Source of the DNA: Pararhodospirillum oryzae
GTDB lineage: Bacteria > Pseudomonadota > Alphaproteobacteria > Rhodospirillales > Rhodospirillaceae
Assembly (NCBI RefSeq): GCF_007992075.1
Contig: NZ_BJZO01000001.1
Span: 1-64,000, forward strand
Reading direction: 5' to 3'
Length of the DNA: 64,000 bases
This document shows positions 1 to 8,073 of this stretch, one piece after another. Each line of letters begins with the position of its first letter. Position 1 is the first letter of the stretch. Position numbers and translations under genes: made by a program. Under the pieces are notes generated by a model that was not told the DNA's origin, did no database searches, and saw nothing but the letters and a program-made list of their open reading frames with translations.

Positions 1-63
1 CGCCCGGCGCTTGAGGGCATCGAAAAAACGTCAGGGCAGGGCGGCGGGGCCGCGGCGCGGGCC

Positions 64-879
64 TTATCGTAAAAAGAAGCGGATCGGCACCACCACTTCC
101 AAACGCGCGCCGCCCACGTCGGGCGGGGGAACGGGCAGGGGCTGGGCCCGTTCCAGCAGGGCCTGGCTTTCCTCATCCAGGGCCTCGTAGCCGCTTGAGG
201 CCTCCAGTCGCGACGAAACAACCCCGCCTTGACGGTTGAGAACAAAGCGAACCGTGGCCACCCCTTCCTGATGGCGGCGCTGTGCCCGCGTGGGATAGCG
301 CTTGTGGCGCTCCAGGTGGGCCAGGAGCTTGCCTTGCCAGGCGGCCAGGGCATTGGGCGAGGCCGCCGGAAGACTGGCCCGGGCCGGAGCGGCTGCGGCC
401 GCCGGTGCGGGCGCAGGCGGGACGGGGCCGGCGGCAACGGGCGGCGGGCTGGAGCGAACCGGCTCCCGGCGCACCGGCTCGTGGCGAACAGGCTCCTGGC
501 GGGGCGGGCGCGGCCGCTCGACCCGGGGGGGAACCGGCGGCGGAGGCGGCTGCACAACCGGCGGCGCCACCGCCTCGGGCGGCGGGGGGGGCGGTGGTTC
601 GGGGGGCGGAGGAGGTTCGGGCGGAGCCGGCGGCGGGGGGTCCTCGATCGCCTCAACCGGTTCTGGCGGGGCGGGGGCCGGGGCCGGAGCCGGGGTAAGC
701 TCCAGCATCACAACCGCCGGGGGTTCGGCCGGCGGGGGCGGCACGCGCGGCGACGGGCCGGGGAGCGCCGCCAGGGCATGGGCGCCCAGCACGACCACGA
801 GGCTGAACCCCCACAATGCCAGCGGGGGCCGTTCGTCGAAGGGGACGGCAACCGTCGGCGACGAGGCCGCCGGGCTCAT
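64..879 (-). CDS. tonB: TonB energy transducer
   Basis: TonB spans the periplasm and passes proton-motive force from ExbB-ExbD to outer-membrane receptors. The 271-residue product has one membrane anchor at about residues 22-40, a very long Pro/Glu-rich then Pro/Arg-rich spacer (about 45-165) and a C-terminal TonB fold (about 180-271) with the motif KRYPTRAQ and the ending VPIRFFLR. The ATG overlaps the exbD stop by four bases (ATGA), so translation is coupled in an exbB-exbD-tonB unit. The position beside a FyuA-like receptor and siderophore permeases suggests a dedicated energiser for that receptor. The poly-Pro spacer is longer than in many TonB proteins, otherwise it is ordinary. The 63 bases beyond the stop show nothing recognisable. 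Confidence 0.93.
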   Translation of the reverse strand: MSPAASSPTVAVPFDERPPLALWGFSLVVVLGAHALAALPGPSPRVPPPPAEPPAVVMLELTPAPAPAPAPPEPVEAIEDPPPPAPPEPPPPPEPPPPPPPEAVAPPVVQPPPPPVPPRVERPRPPRQEPVRHEPVRREPVRSSPPPVAAGPVPPAPAPAAAAAPARASLPAASPNALAAWQGKLLAHLERHKRYPTRAQRRHQEGVATVRFVLNRQGGVVSSRLEASSGYEALDEESQALLERAQPLPVPPPDVGGARLEVVVPIRFFLR

Positions 880-1298
880 GGCCGGGCCCCACCTTCCAGG
901 GTGACCAGGGCCACCTTCAGGTAGCCGGCGCTGCGCAAGGAGTCCATGACCGCCATCAGGTCGCCGTAGTCCACGGTTTTGTCGGCGCGCAAGAACACCC
1001 GCTGTTCGCGATCGCCGCCGGTGGCCGCCACCAGCGCCGGGGCCAGGGCGTCGAGCGCCACCACGGTTTCCCCCACCGCCAAGGTCAGGTCGGCCTGAAC
1101 CGTGAGGGTCAGGGGCTTGTCGGGCCGGGGTTGGGGCGGCGCGGCCGACGAGGGCAGGTCAACCTTGATATCCACGGTCGCCAGCGGGGCCGCGACCATG
1201 AAAATGATCAGCAAAACCAGCATGACATCGATGAACGGCGTCACGTTGATTTCATGCAGCTCGCCAAGCTCGGAACCATCATGAAGGGGACCGGCCAT
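876..1298 (-). CDS. exbD: Biopolymer transport protein ExbD
   Basis: ExbD is the small inner-membrane partner of ExbB in the TonB motor. The 140-residue protein has a short cytoplasmic N-terminus, one membrane helix at about residues 18-38 in the motif NVTPFIDVMLVLLIIF, and a periplasmic domain. Asp24 is the conserved membrane aspartate needed for proton coupling in this family. I chose the ATG at 1298, two bases after exbB ends; a longer reading frame upstream only runs antisense-like through exbB. It overlaps tonB by four bases. Length and architecture are typical. Confidence 0.95.
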   Translation of the reverse strand: MAGPLHDGSELGELHEINVTPFIDVMLVLLIIFMVAAPLATVDIKVDLPSSAAPPQPRPDKPLTLTVQADLTLAVGETVVALDALAPALVAATGGDREQRVFLRADKTVDYGDLMAVMDSLRSAGYLKVALVTLEGGARP

Positions 1299-1300
1299 GC

Positions 1301-2176
1301 TCAGACCCTTTCTTCCAGGGCGCGAACCGGGCGATCCAGCTCCCGCGAAACCAGGCGCAGCAGGTCGGCGACCACGTCGGCCAACAAGGCGCGGTAGGTG
1401 GTGATCGCCCGGGCCAGCAGGTTGTAGATCACCACCGCCGGAATGGCGGCGGCCAGACCCAGGGCCGTGGCCAGCAGGGCCTCGGCGATGCCCGGCGCCA
1501 CCACCGCCAGATTGGTGGTTTGCGCCCTGCTGATGCCGATGAAGCTGTTCATGATCCCCCACACGGTGCCAAACAGCCCCACGAAGGGCGCGGTGGCGCC
1601 CACGGTGGCCAGAAGGCCGGTGCCCAGCGCCATCCGCCGCCCGGCCGCCGCCTCCAGCCGCCCCAGGCGCGAGGCGATGCGCTGATGCACCCCGGCCGGG
1701 GCCGGACGCTCGGGGGGCGGCGGCAGCAAGCGCAACTCGGCGGCCACGGCGTGGGCCAGCACCGTTTCCGGTCCGCGCTCCCGCGAGACGCGCTCCAGCG
1801 CCTCGGCCAGCGGGCCGCCGGCCATCAAGGCGCGGCTGAGCTGGCGGGTCCGGCGGCGGGCCAGCACCAGTTCCACCCCCTTGGCGAGCCCGATGGTCCA
1901 GGTCAGCACCGAGGCGATGGCCAGCCCGACCATGATCCCCTGCACCAGGGGATCGGCATTCTGAAACATCGCCCACGGCGAAAGATCATGGGGCAGCAAG
2001 GCGGCATCGATCCCCCCCGGCGGCACGGGCGCAGGCGCGGCCAGGGGCAGGGCCTCGGTGGCGGCGGAAGGCAAGGCGTCGGGGATCCCCCCGGGTGGCG
2101 TGGCCATGGGGGGCGTGGGCCCGGGCAAGGCCTCGGCGGGGGGGGTGGCGGCGGAGGAAGGCAAGGGGTCGGTCAT
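1301..2176 (-). CDS. exbB: ExbB-type proton channel (MotA/TolQ/ExbB family)
   Basis: This is the multi-pass inner-membrane channel protein that pairs with ExbD and drives TonB. The 291-residue product has a Pro/Ala-rich N-terminal extension (about 1-60), a first membrane helix at about 75-100, and the paired helices at about 190-260 in the signature region [17 protein letters not shown] and [15 protein letters not shown]. It is first in the exbB-exbD-tonB unit. The long Pro-rich N-terminal extension is seen in ExbB proteins that carry a periplasmic segment, but here no clear signal peptide precedes it. A possible iron-responsive site lies about 120 bases upstream. Confidence 0.93.
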   Translation of the reverse strand: MTDPLPSSAATPPAEALPGPTPPMATPPGGIPDALPSAATEALPLAAPAPVPPGGIDAALLPHDLSPWAMFQNADPLVQGIMVGLAIASVLTWTIGLAKGVELVLARRRTRQLSRALMAGGPLAEALERVSRERGPETVLAHAVAAELRLLPPPPERPAPAGVHQRIASRLGRLEAAAGRRMALGTGLLATVGATAPFVGLFGTVWGIMNSFIGISRAQTTNLAVVAPGIAEALLATALGLAAAIPAVVIYNLLARAITTYRALLADVVADLLRLVSRELDRPVRALEERV

Positions 2177-2293
2177 CGGGGGGCGCTCGTTGGATTGGTT
2201 TTTGGGGGGCGGCCTCGCCGGGCGGGCGGCGGCCGCCCCCGGGGGGAAGAAAACCCCTAACCCGCGTCAGGGAACCACCTTCCGGCTGAAATT

Positions 2294-2312
2294 GCAAGTG
2301 CGAGTGAGAATC
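2294..2312. promoter_or_regulatory. Weak Fur-box-like site upstream of exbB
   Basis: The 19-mer GCAAGTGCGAGTGAGAATC matches the classical Fur consensus GATAATGATAATCATTATC at 10 of 19 positions and contains a GAGAATC end typical of iron boxes. It sits in the 243-base gap between exbB and the ABC gene, where an exbB promoter is expected. The match is modest. Gene content (TonB system, siderophore uptake) is the main reason to keep it. Confidence 0.35.
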
Positions 2313-2419
2313 GAACACACCCCGGGCGGCGGGGCGGAACGCGCGCCTTCTTGAGGCATGATCTTGGCACGCGCTTCCAACGGATTGTTCTGTCGCTTTT
2401 TCATGGCATGGGGAAAGCC

Positions 2420-4219
2420 TCAGGCATGCCAGGCCTTGCGCTCCTCCTGGGCGCGCCACAAGGCGGCATAGGGGCCGTTGGCGGCGACAAGATCCGCGTG
2501 GGCCCCCTGTTCAACGATCCGCCCCTGGTCGAACACCAGCACGGTATCGGCTCCAACCACCGTGGAAAGCCGGTGGGCGATCACGATCACGGTACGGTCC
2601 TGGACCAGGGCATCGATCGCGGTTTGAACCACGCGCTCGCTTTGCGTATCCAGGGCGGCGGTGGGCTCGTCGAGGAGAACCAGGGGGGCGTCCTTGAGGA
2701 TGGCGCGCGCGATGCTAAGGCGCTGGCGCTCGCCCCCCGACAGACTGCCGCCGATGTCGCCCACGGGGGTGTGCAGGCCCTGGGGCAGGCGGTCGATGAA
2801 GTCCAGGCAATGGGCGGCCCGCGCGGCCTCGCGCACCGCCTCGTCGCTGGCGTCGGGCCGGCCCATGCGGATGTTTTCCAGGATCGTGTCGTTGAACAGG
2901 TGCACGTCCTGGAACACCACCGAAAGCCGGCGCATCAGGGCCTCGGGGGCCAGGGTGCGGATATCGTCGCCTTGCAGGCGGATCACTCCGGCCTGGGGGT
3001 CGGCATGGCGCAGCAACAACCGGGTGAGCGTGCTCTTGCCCGAGCCCGAAGGCCCGACCAGGGCCGTGAGCGTGCGGGCCGGCAGGCGAAACCCGACATC
3101 CACCAGGGCGGGGGTGTCGGTGCCGGCGTAGGTGAAGCTCACGTTTTCAAAGGCCACGGCCGGCGCGTCGTCGGGCTTGGGGCCGGGCCGGGGGGATGCC
3201 GGCAGAACGGGCAGGGGCCGGGCGGCGCGCACGACCTCGATGCGCTCCAGCGCCGCTTCCATGAGAACGAAGGTTTTGGTCAGCTCGGAAAACAGCGCCA
3301 GCGGCTCGCCGAGGCGCATGACGATGATCAGCAACGCCGCCACCGCCGCCAGCGACAGCGATCCCCCCCCAACCCACAGGAGGCCCAGGCCGAGAACCGC
3401 CAGCAGCCCCAGTTCCATCAGCCCCGACATCAGCAACGCCGGCCACAACGAGGCCATCAGCGCGTCGCGTTGAACCTGCCGCAAGGTGGCGAGGCTGGCG
3501 CGCAGGCGTTGGGCGCGGGCGCCGGTCTGGCCCACGGCGCGCAGCACCGCGAGCCCTTGGGTATATTCGATCAGGTCGGCTTCGACGCGGGCATGGGCGG
3601 CGGCCCCGTCCCGGCGTTCCCGGGCGGCAAGGCGGTGCTGATGGCGATAGAGCGGCACGGCAAGGGGAAAGATCAACGCCAGCGCCAACGCCAGACGAAC
3701 ATCGATGCACAGGGCCGTGACCCCGATCACCGTGAGCGGCACGCCAAGGGTGCGGATCATCACCTGGGACAAGGTGCCCATGGGCACCACCACTTCGTCG
3801 ATGTGGCTGCCCAGGGTCGCGCTGAGGGTTCCCGTGCGGTGGCGGGCCAGGATCTCCATGGGCATGCCGCGCAGGCGCTGGCCGAGGTCGAGGCGCAAGG
3901 CGTGGGTCACGTCGGCAATGGTGCCATCGTATTCAAAGCCGTGCCCCTTCCACGACAACACAAGATCGGCCGCCGCCAGGGCCACCATGGCCAGCAGCCA
4001 GAACACCACCCGCCCCCAGTCGGGCGCCGGGTCGGGCGCCGGGCCCAAGAGGGCGTCGAACAGGGGAAACAGGCAGGAAAAAGCCAGCCCCTGGGCCACG
4101 GCGGCGAGGCTGAACCAGGCCACGGCACGGCGAAAACGCGGGGCCTCGGCTCCCGCCACCGCCAGCAGGCGGCGCCAGGTGTCGCGAAACCGGGGCAGGG
4201 GGGACGAAGGCGCGCTCAT
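2420..4219 (-). CDS. ABC transporter, fused permease/ATPase, siderophore type (YbtQ/IrtB-like)
   Basis: Half-transporter with exporter fold: six membrane helices in about residues 20-310 fused to a nucleotide-binding domain (about 340-590). Walker A is GPSGSGKSTLTRL, the signature is LSGGERQRLSIARA and Walker B is LVLLDEPTAALD, so it should hydrolyse ATP. It overlaps the second half-transporter upstream by four bases (ATGA), so the two probably form a heterodimer. Pairs of this kind next to a FyuA-like receptor, an RhtX-type permease and an AraC regulator resemble the YbtP-YbtQ / IrtA-IrtB importers that bring ferric siderophores into the cytoplasm despite their exporter fold. I start at the ATG at 4219 (599 residues); the longer frame reads into the upstream gene. 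Drug export is an alternative role. Confidence 0.87.
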   Translation of the reverse strand: MSAPSSPLPRFRDTWRRLLAVAGAEAPRFRRAVAWFSLAAVAQGLAFSCLFPLFDALLGPAPDPAPDWGRVVFWLLAMVALAAADLVLSWKGHGFEYDGTIADVTHALRLDLGQRLRGMPMEILARHRTGTLSATLGSHIDEVVVPMGTLSQVMIRTLGVPLTVIGVTALCIDVRLALALALIFPLAVPLYRHQHRLAARERRDGAAAHARVEADLIEYTQGLAVLRAVGQTGARAQRLRASLATLRQVQRDALMASLWPALLMSGLMELGLLAVLGLGLLWVGGGSLSLAAVAALLIIVMRLGEPLALFSELTKTFVLMEAALERIEVVRAARPLPVLPASPRPGPKPDDAPAVAFENVSFTYAGTDTPALVDVGFRLPARTLTALVGPSGSGKSTLTRLLLRHADPQAGVIRLQGDDIRTLAPEALMRRLSVVFQDVHLFNDTILENIRMGRPDASDEAVREAARAAHCLDFIDRLPQGLHTPVGDIGGSLSGGERQRLSIARAILKDAPLVLLDEPTAALDTQSERVVQTAIDALVQDRTVIVIAHRLSTVVGADTVLVFDQGRIVEQGAHADLVAANGPYAALWRAQEERKAWHA

Positions 4220-6003
4220 GCCAGGACTCCGGAAGAGGGAAGGCGAAGGGTCCACGACCGGGCCGCCTGGTGGGTCTGCCACAAGCGGGCGTACAGGCCG
4301 TTTCGGGCCAGCAGGTCGTCGTGGCGGCCCTGTTCGACCAGGCATCCCTGGTCGAGGACCACGATCTGGTCGGCATCGCGAATGGTGGAAAGACGATGGG
4401 CGATGATGAGCACGGTTCGCCCGCGCATCAGGGTGGCCAGGGCCTGCACCAGCAAGGTTTCGTTCTCGGCGTCGGCAAAGGCCGTGGCCTCGTCGAGAAC
4501 CAGGATCGGGGCATCGCGCAGCAAGGCCCGGGCAATGGTCAGGCGCTGGCGCTGCCCTCCCGACAACCGCGCCCCGCGCTCGCCCACCAAGGTGTCGTAG
4601 CCTTCGGGCAGGCTTTCGATGAACGTGTGGATTTGGGCGGCGCGGGCGGCGGCCTGGACATCCTCCAGGCTGGCCCCGGGGCGGCCCATGCGGATGTTTT
4701 CAAGAACCGAGCCGTGAAACAGGAAGGTTTCCTGGAACACGAACGACACCCGGTTCATCAAGGTGTCGGTGGCGCACTCGCGCACGTCCACCCCGCCCAC
4801 GCGGATCGCCCCGCTGTCCACGTCCCAAAAGCGCGGGATCAGGCGGGCGAGCGTGCTTTTGCCCGCCCCCGAGGGCCCGACCACGGCGCACACGCTGCCC
4901 GGCGCGACGCTGAAGCCCACCCCGTCCAGGGCCGGGGTTTCCCGCCCGGGGTAGGTGAAGCGCACGGCGTCGAAAACCAGCGAGGCATCGGCGGGAACCC
5001 GGGGCGCGGCCGGTTCGGGCAACGGACGCTCGCGGGCCAGTTCGTGAATGCGCAAGGCCCCGGCCCGTGACTTGCGAATGAACTCGCTCATCCACATCAA
5101 CGGCAGCAAGGCGTCGGCCACCCCGGTGCTGAGCATCAGCACCGCCGCCAGCCCGGCAAAGCCCAGGCTGCCCCCGGCCATCAAAACCAGGCCCACCGCC
5201 AGCACCGTGATCAAGGTGGGCAACGGACTGAGCACCAAAAGCGCGACGCGCCCCGCCACCCCGCTGGCCTGAACCCAGCCCTTGAACACGAGGCGAAAGT
5301 CCTCCAGCGCCCGCTGGTAGCGTCCGAACGAGGTGCTGGCGTCGTCGAACAGGCGGACCACCGGCATGGCCTGGACGAACTCGATCACCGCCGTTTGAAT
5401 GGCCTCGCGGGCGTGGTCGTAGCGCTGGCGCAAGGTGGCGTAGTCCTTCATGGCAAGGCGCATCGCCATCATGCCCGCCGCGAACACGGCCAGCGCCACC
5501 AGGGCCAGGCGGATATCGATCACCAGCAGCCACGCCAGCGACACCACCGGGGCGGCCACGTTGCGCGCGACCAGGGGCGTGCTGTCGGCGACAAAGGCGT
5601 GCAGGGCGCGCACGTCGCCCTGGATGATCTTGGTCAGGGCGCCGGGGCCGGTGGTGATCAAGATCCCCAGGGGCAGGCGCGCCAGATGATCCGCCAGATC
5701 CAGGCGCAATCCCTCTTCCAGATCAAAGGCCGCGCGGTGCGACACGATGAACGACACGGTGCGCAAGCTGAGCCCGGCCAGGATCAAGGCGGCGGCGAGA
5801 AAGCCCAGGGCGGGCGCGCTGGCCTCCGCGTCCAACAAAGGCAGGTCGGGGGTGCCGCCACGCACAAGGTCAAGGACAGCGGCCAGGGCCACCACGGCGG
5901 TGATCGAACAGGCCATGCCCAGGGCGGCCAGGGCCATGGCCAGGATGATGCGGCCACGCACGGGTGCCATCAGGCCCCACAGGCCGGGGCGAAGCGGGAT
6001 CAT
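4216..6003 (-). CDS. ABC transporter, fused permease/ATPase, siderophore type (YbtP/IrtA-like)
   Basis: Second exporter-fold half-transporter, 595 residues: membrane domain at about 15-310 and ATPase at about 340-580. Walker A is GPSGAGKSTLARL, the signature is LSGGQRQRLTIARA and Walker B is ILVLDEATAFAD. The start at 6003 is set by the four-base ATGA overlap with the permease gene upstream; the frame continues far beyond but as a shadow of other genes. It lacks the siderophore-interacting (FAD-reductase) N-terminal domain of mycobacterial IrtA, which makes it closer to YbtP in layout. It most likely works as a heterodimer with the next gene to import a ferric siderophore. Confidence 0.87.
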   Translation of the reverse strand: MIPLRPGLWGLMAPVRGRIILAMALAALGMACSITAVVALAAVLDLVRGGTPDLPLLDAEASAPALGFLAAALILAGLSLRTVSFIVSHRAAFDLEEGLRLDLADHLARLPLGILITTGPGALTKIIQGDVRALHAFVADSTPLVARNVAAPVVSLAWLLVIDIRLALVALAVFAAGMMAMRLAMKDYATLRQRYDHAREAIQTAVIEFVQAMPVVRLFDDASTSFGRYQRALEDFRLVFKGWVQASGVAGRVALLVLSPLPTLITVLAVGLVLMAGGSLGFAGLAAVLMLSTGVADALLPLMWMSEFIRKSRAGALRIHELARERPLPEPAAPRVPADASLVFDAVRFTYPGRETPALDGVGFSVAPGSVCAVVGPSGAGKSTLARLIPRFWDVDSGAIRVGGVDVRECATDTLMNRVSFVFQETFLFHGSVLENIRMGRPGASLEDVQAAARAAQIHTFIESLPEGYDTLVGERGARLSGGQRQRLTIARALLRDAPILVLDEATAFADAENETLLVQALATLMRGRTVLIIAHRLSTIRDADQIVVLDQGCLVEQGRHDDLLARNGLYARLWQTHQAARSWTLRLPSSGVLA

Positions 6004-7235
6004 TCCAGGGTCTCCGGGATCAGGGGGGAAGGCGGTCTCGCCAGCAAGACCGGCAGCAGCGCGGCGAACAGGCCGGCCAGCGCCAGCGCGGCCCCGACAG
6101 CCATGGGAAAGCCGGCGTGGTCGGCCACCTGCAAGCCCCCCCAGCCCCACAGGGTGGTAAACAGGTAGTGCAAGGCGTATTGGCTGGTCATGGCCGCGCC
6201 CGGCGCGTCGGAACCGGCGTGATCCATCATCACGGTGTACAAAACCGTCATCTGAATGCCGTAGAGGACGAACAGCAACGGGAGCACGACCAGGAAAGCG
6301 GGCTCGGCGAAGGCGGGGGTGGTGGCGGCCAGCAGGCCCAGCAGCACCACGCCCTGGCCCGCCGCCATCAGCCCCAGCACGGGCCCGCGCCCCCATGCCC
6401 GGATCAGCAGGCCGGTTCCGGCGGCGGCGCCAACCCCGACCAGGGGACCCACCCCGTTCATCACCAGCCCGATGCGCTCCAGGCTCCATCCGGCGTCCAC
6501 CAGCAAGGGGGTAACGAGAGCCCAGGTCACCCCAAGCCCCACGCCCGACAGGGCCAGCAGAGCCCACCAGCGCCCGCCGCCCGGCGCGATCCACAAGCGC
6601 CAGCTGAAGGGGGGCGCGGGGGCCCTGGCGTGTCCGGGCTCGTGCCAGGCCAGGGCCTGGATCAGGCTGAGCGCCACGCCCGCGCTGACCAGGGCCAGGG
6701 CCCCGGCCCATCCCACCAGCGGGTAGAGCATCAAGACCACGCCGCCGCCCAGCATGTGCCCGGCCAGGCCGCCCCCCACCTGGACCGCGTTGCCCAGGCC
6801 GCGCTGGCCGGCGGGCAGCAGGCGGCAGGCCAGGGCGTCGGTGGCCACGTCCTGGGTTGCCGCCAGGACCGAGAGCAGCAGGCTCAGGGCGTAAACCACG
6901 GCGAAATCCGCGAGGGGATCGAAGCGCATCAGCGCAAGCAAGGTGAGGAGCATGGCCCCTTGCATCGCGATCACCCAGCCGCGTTCGTGCCCCAGCCGCC
7001 CCCACGCCCAGCGGTCCACCAAAGGCGCCCACAAGACCTTGAGCGCCCACATCAGCCCCAGGGCGCTGATCAGCCCCAGTTGAGCCAGCGAGGCACCGCC
7101 CGAGCGCAAGATCGCGGCCAGCGCCACGAAGAAGAAGCCCAGGCTCAGGGCCTGGGTCATGTACAAGCTGCCCAGCAGCGCCCAGGGCACGCGCGGTCGG
7201 CCGGGCCGGGGGCTGATCGTGGGGCTAGTTCGCAT
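6000..7235 (-). CDS. Major facilitator permease, RhtX/FptX siderophore family
   Basis: Twelve-helix inner-membrane transporter of 411 residues. The motif ATQDVATDALA in the first half is typical of the AmpG/RhtX/FptX branch, whose RhtX and FptX members carry rhizobactin 1021 and pyochelin across the inner membrane; YbtX of the yersiniabactin island is related. The start at 7235 (MRTSPTISPR) overlaps the methyltransferase stop by 11 bases, and the stop overlaps the ABC gene by four, so the set is one transcript. Having both an RhtX-type permease and an ABC pair mirrors the ybtP-ybtQ-ybtX arrangement. The substrate cannot be read from sequence. Confidence 0.82.
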   Translation of the reverse strand: MRTSPTISPRPGRPRVPWALLGSLYMTQALSLGFFFVALAAILRSGGASLAQLGLISALGLMWALKVLWAPLVDRWAWGRLGHERGWVIAMQGAMLLTLLALMRFDPLADFAVVYALSLLLSVLAATQDVATDALACRLLPAGQRGLGNAVQVGGGLAGHMLGGGVVLMLYPLVGWAGALALVSAGVALSLIQALAWHEPGHARAPAPPFSWRLWIAPGGGRWWALLALSGVGLGVTWALVTPLLVDAGWSLERIGLVMNGVGPLVGVGAAAGTGLLIRAWGRGPVLGLMAAGQGVVLLGLLAATTPAFAEPAFLVVLPLLFVLYGIQMTVLYTVMMDHAGSDAPGAAMTSQYALHYLFTTLWGWGGLQVADHAGFPMAVGAALALAGLFAALLPVLLARPPSPLIPETLE

Positions 7236-8058
7236 GGGGGGCGTCCGCGAACCGAAGGCGGGTGATGCCCGCGCAATGGTTCCTGAGGCCGGGCGTGATC
7301 TCCCAGGCGCGCAGGATCCAGCGCGTGAGGCCCCGGGGCCAGGGAAAGGGCACGGTTTCAATCGCGGCCAGATCAGGCACCCAGCCGCGCAAGGTGGGGA
7401 CCATCTCGTCGCGGTTGATCCCCCAGGGCATGCGGGGCGCGGTGTAATGGGGGGTCTTGCGATAGCCGCGCTCGCGCATGGTCCGGTTGGAGAACCAGCG
7501 GGGAATGTGGTCGAACATGAACCACGCGCCCGGGAAGCGATGGGCCATGCCTTGCAGCAGGCGGGCGAGATCGTCGGGCTCGAAGTACATGAGCAGGCCC
7601 TGGGCCGTGAGGCGGACGGGGCGCCCCGGGGGCACGGCGTCGAACCAGGCGGGATCAAGCACGCTCAAGGGCACGTGACGGTGGGTCTCGTCGGGGGTGA
7701 TGAACCGTTCCCGGATCGCGATGGCCTCGGGCACGTCGACCGAGATCCACAAGGCCCGATCGCCTTCCACCCGGAAGCGCTGGGTTTCCAGGCCTTCCCC
7801 CAGGTTGACGATCACCCCGTCGGGGTGCCGGGCGAGAAAGGCGCGCAGATCGGCGTCGAACACCGCCGAGCGCACGCCGTGCGATGGGTCGGCCTTGCCG
7901 AAGGAGCGTTCGTAGTCATAGTCGATGCTGCGGTAAATGCGCCGGGCCATCTCGTCCTTCAGCACGCCATCGGGGCGCGCGGCCTCGTTGGCCCGGTTGT
8001 GAAGGGTCCACAGCATGGTTTCCGGCACCCCGGTGAGGGGGCAGGGCGTGACGGTCAT
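7225..8058 (-). CDS. Class I SAM-dependent methyltransferase, leucine carboxyl methyltransferase (TcmP/LCMT) family
   Basis: Cytosolic 277-residue protein. VIVNLGEGLETQRFRV at about residue 85 is the LCMT-family form of the SAM-binding loop, followed by the acidic turn WISVDVPEAI and the later segment LTAQGLLMYFEPDD, both characteristic of TcmP/LCMT O-methyltransferases. It lies between the receptor gene (15 bases away) and the permease gene (overlapping), so it is co-expressed with siderophore uptake. Its substrate is unknown; modification of an imported siderophore or of a small regulatory ligand is an inference from location only. No partner biosynthetic enzymes are present. Confidence 0.78.
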   Translation of the reverse strand: MTVTPCPLTGVPETMLWTLHNRANEAARPDGVLKDEMARRIYRSIDYDYERSFGKADPSHGVRSAVFDADLRAFLARHPDGVIVNLGEGLETQRFRVEGDRALWISVDVPEAIAIRERFITPDETHRHVPLSVLDPAWFDAVPPGRPVRLTAQGLLMYFEPDDLARLLQGMAHRFPGAWFMFDHIPRWFSNRTMRERGYRKTPHYTAPRMPWGINRDEMVPTLRGWVPDLAAIETVPFPWPRGLTRWILRAWEITPGLRNHCAGITRLRFADAPHAN

Positions 8059-8073
8059 GGGGGAGGCTCCGGA

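Noticed and set aside
2351-4600. Very long plus-strand open frame (749 codons) opposite the ABC transporter genes
   Set aside because: Composition is rich in His, Gln, Gly and Arg as expected for the antisense of GC-rich genes; no domain, and the opposite strand has perfect ABC motifs.
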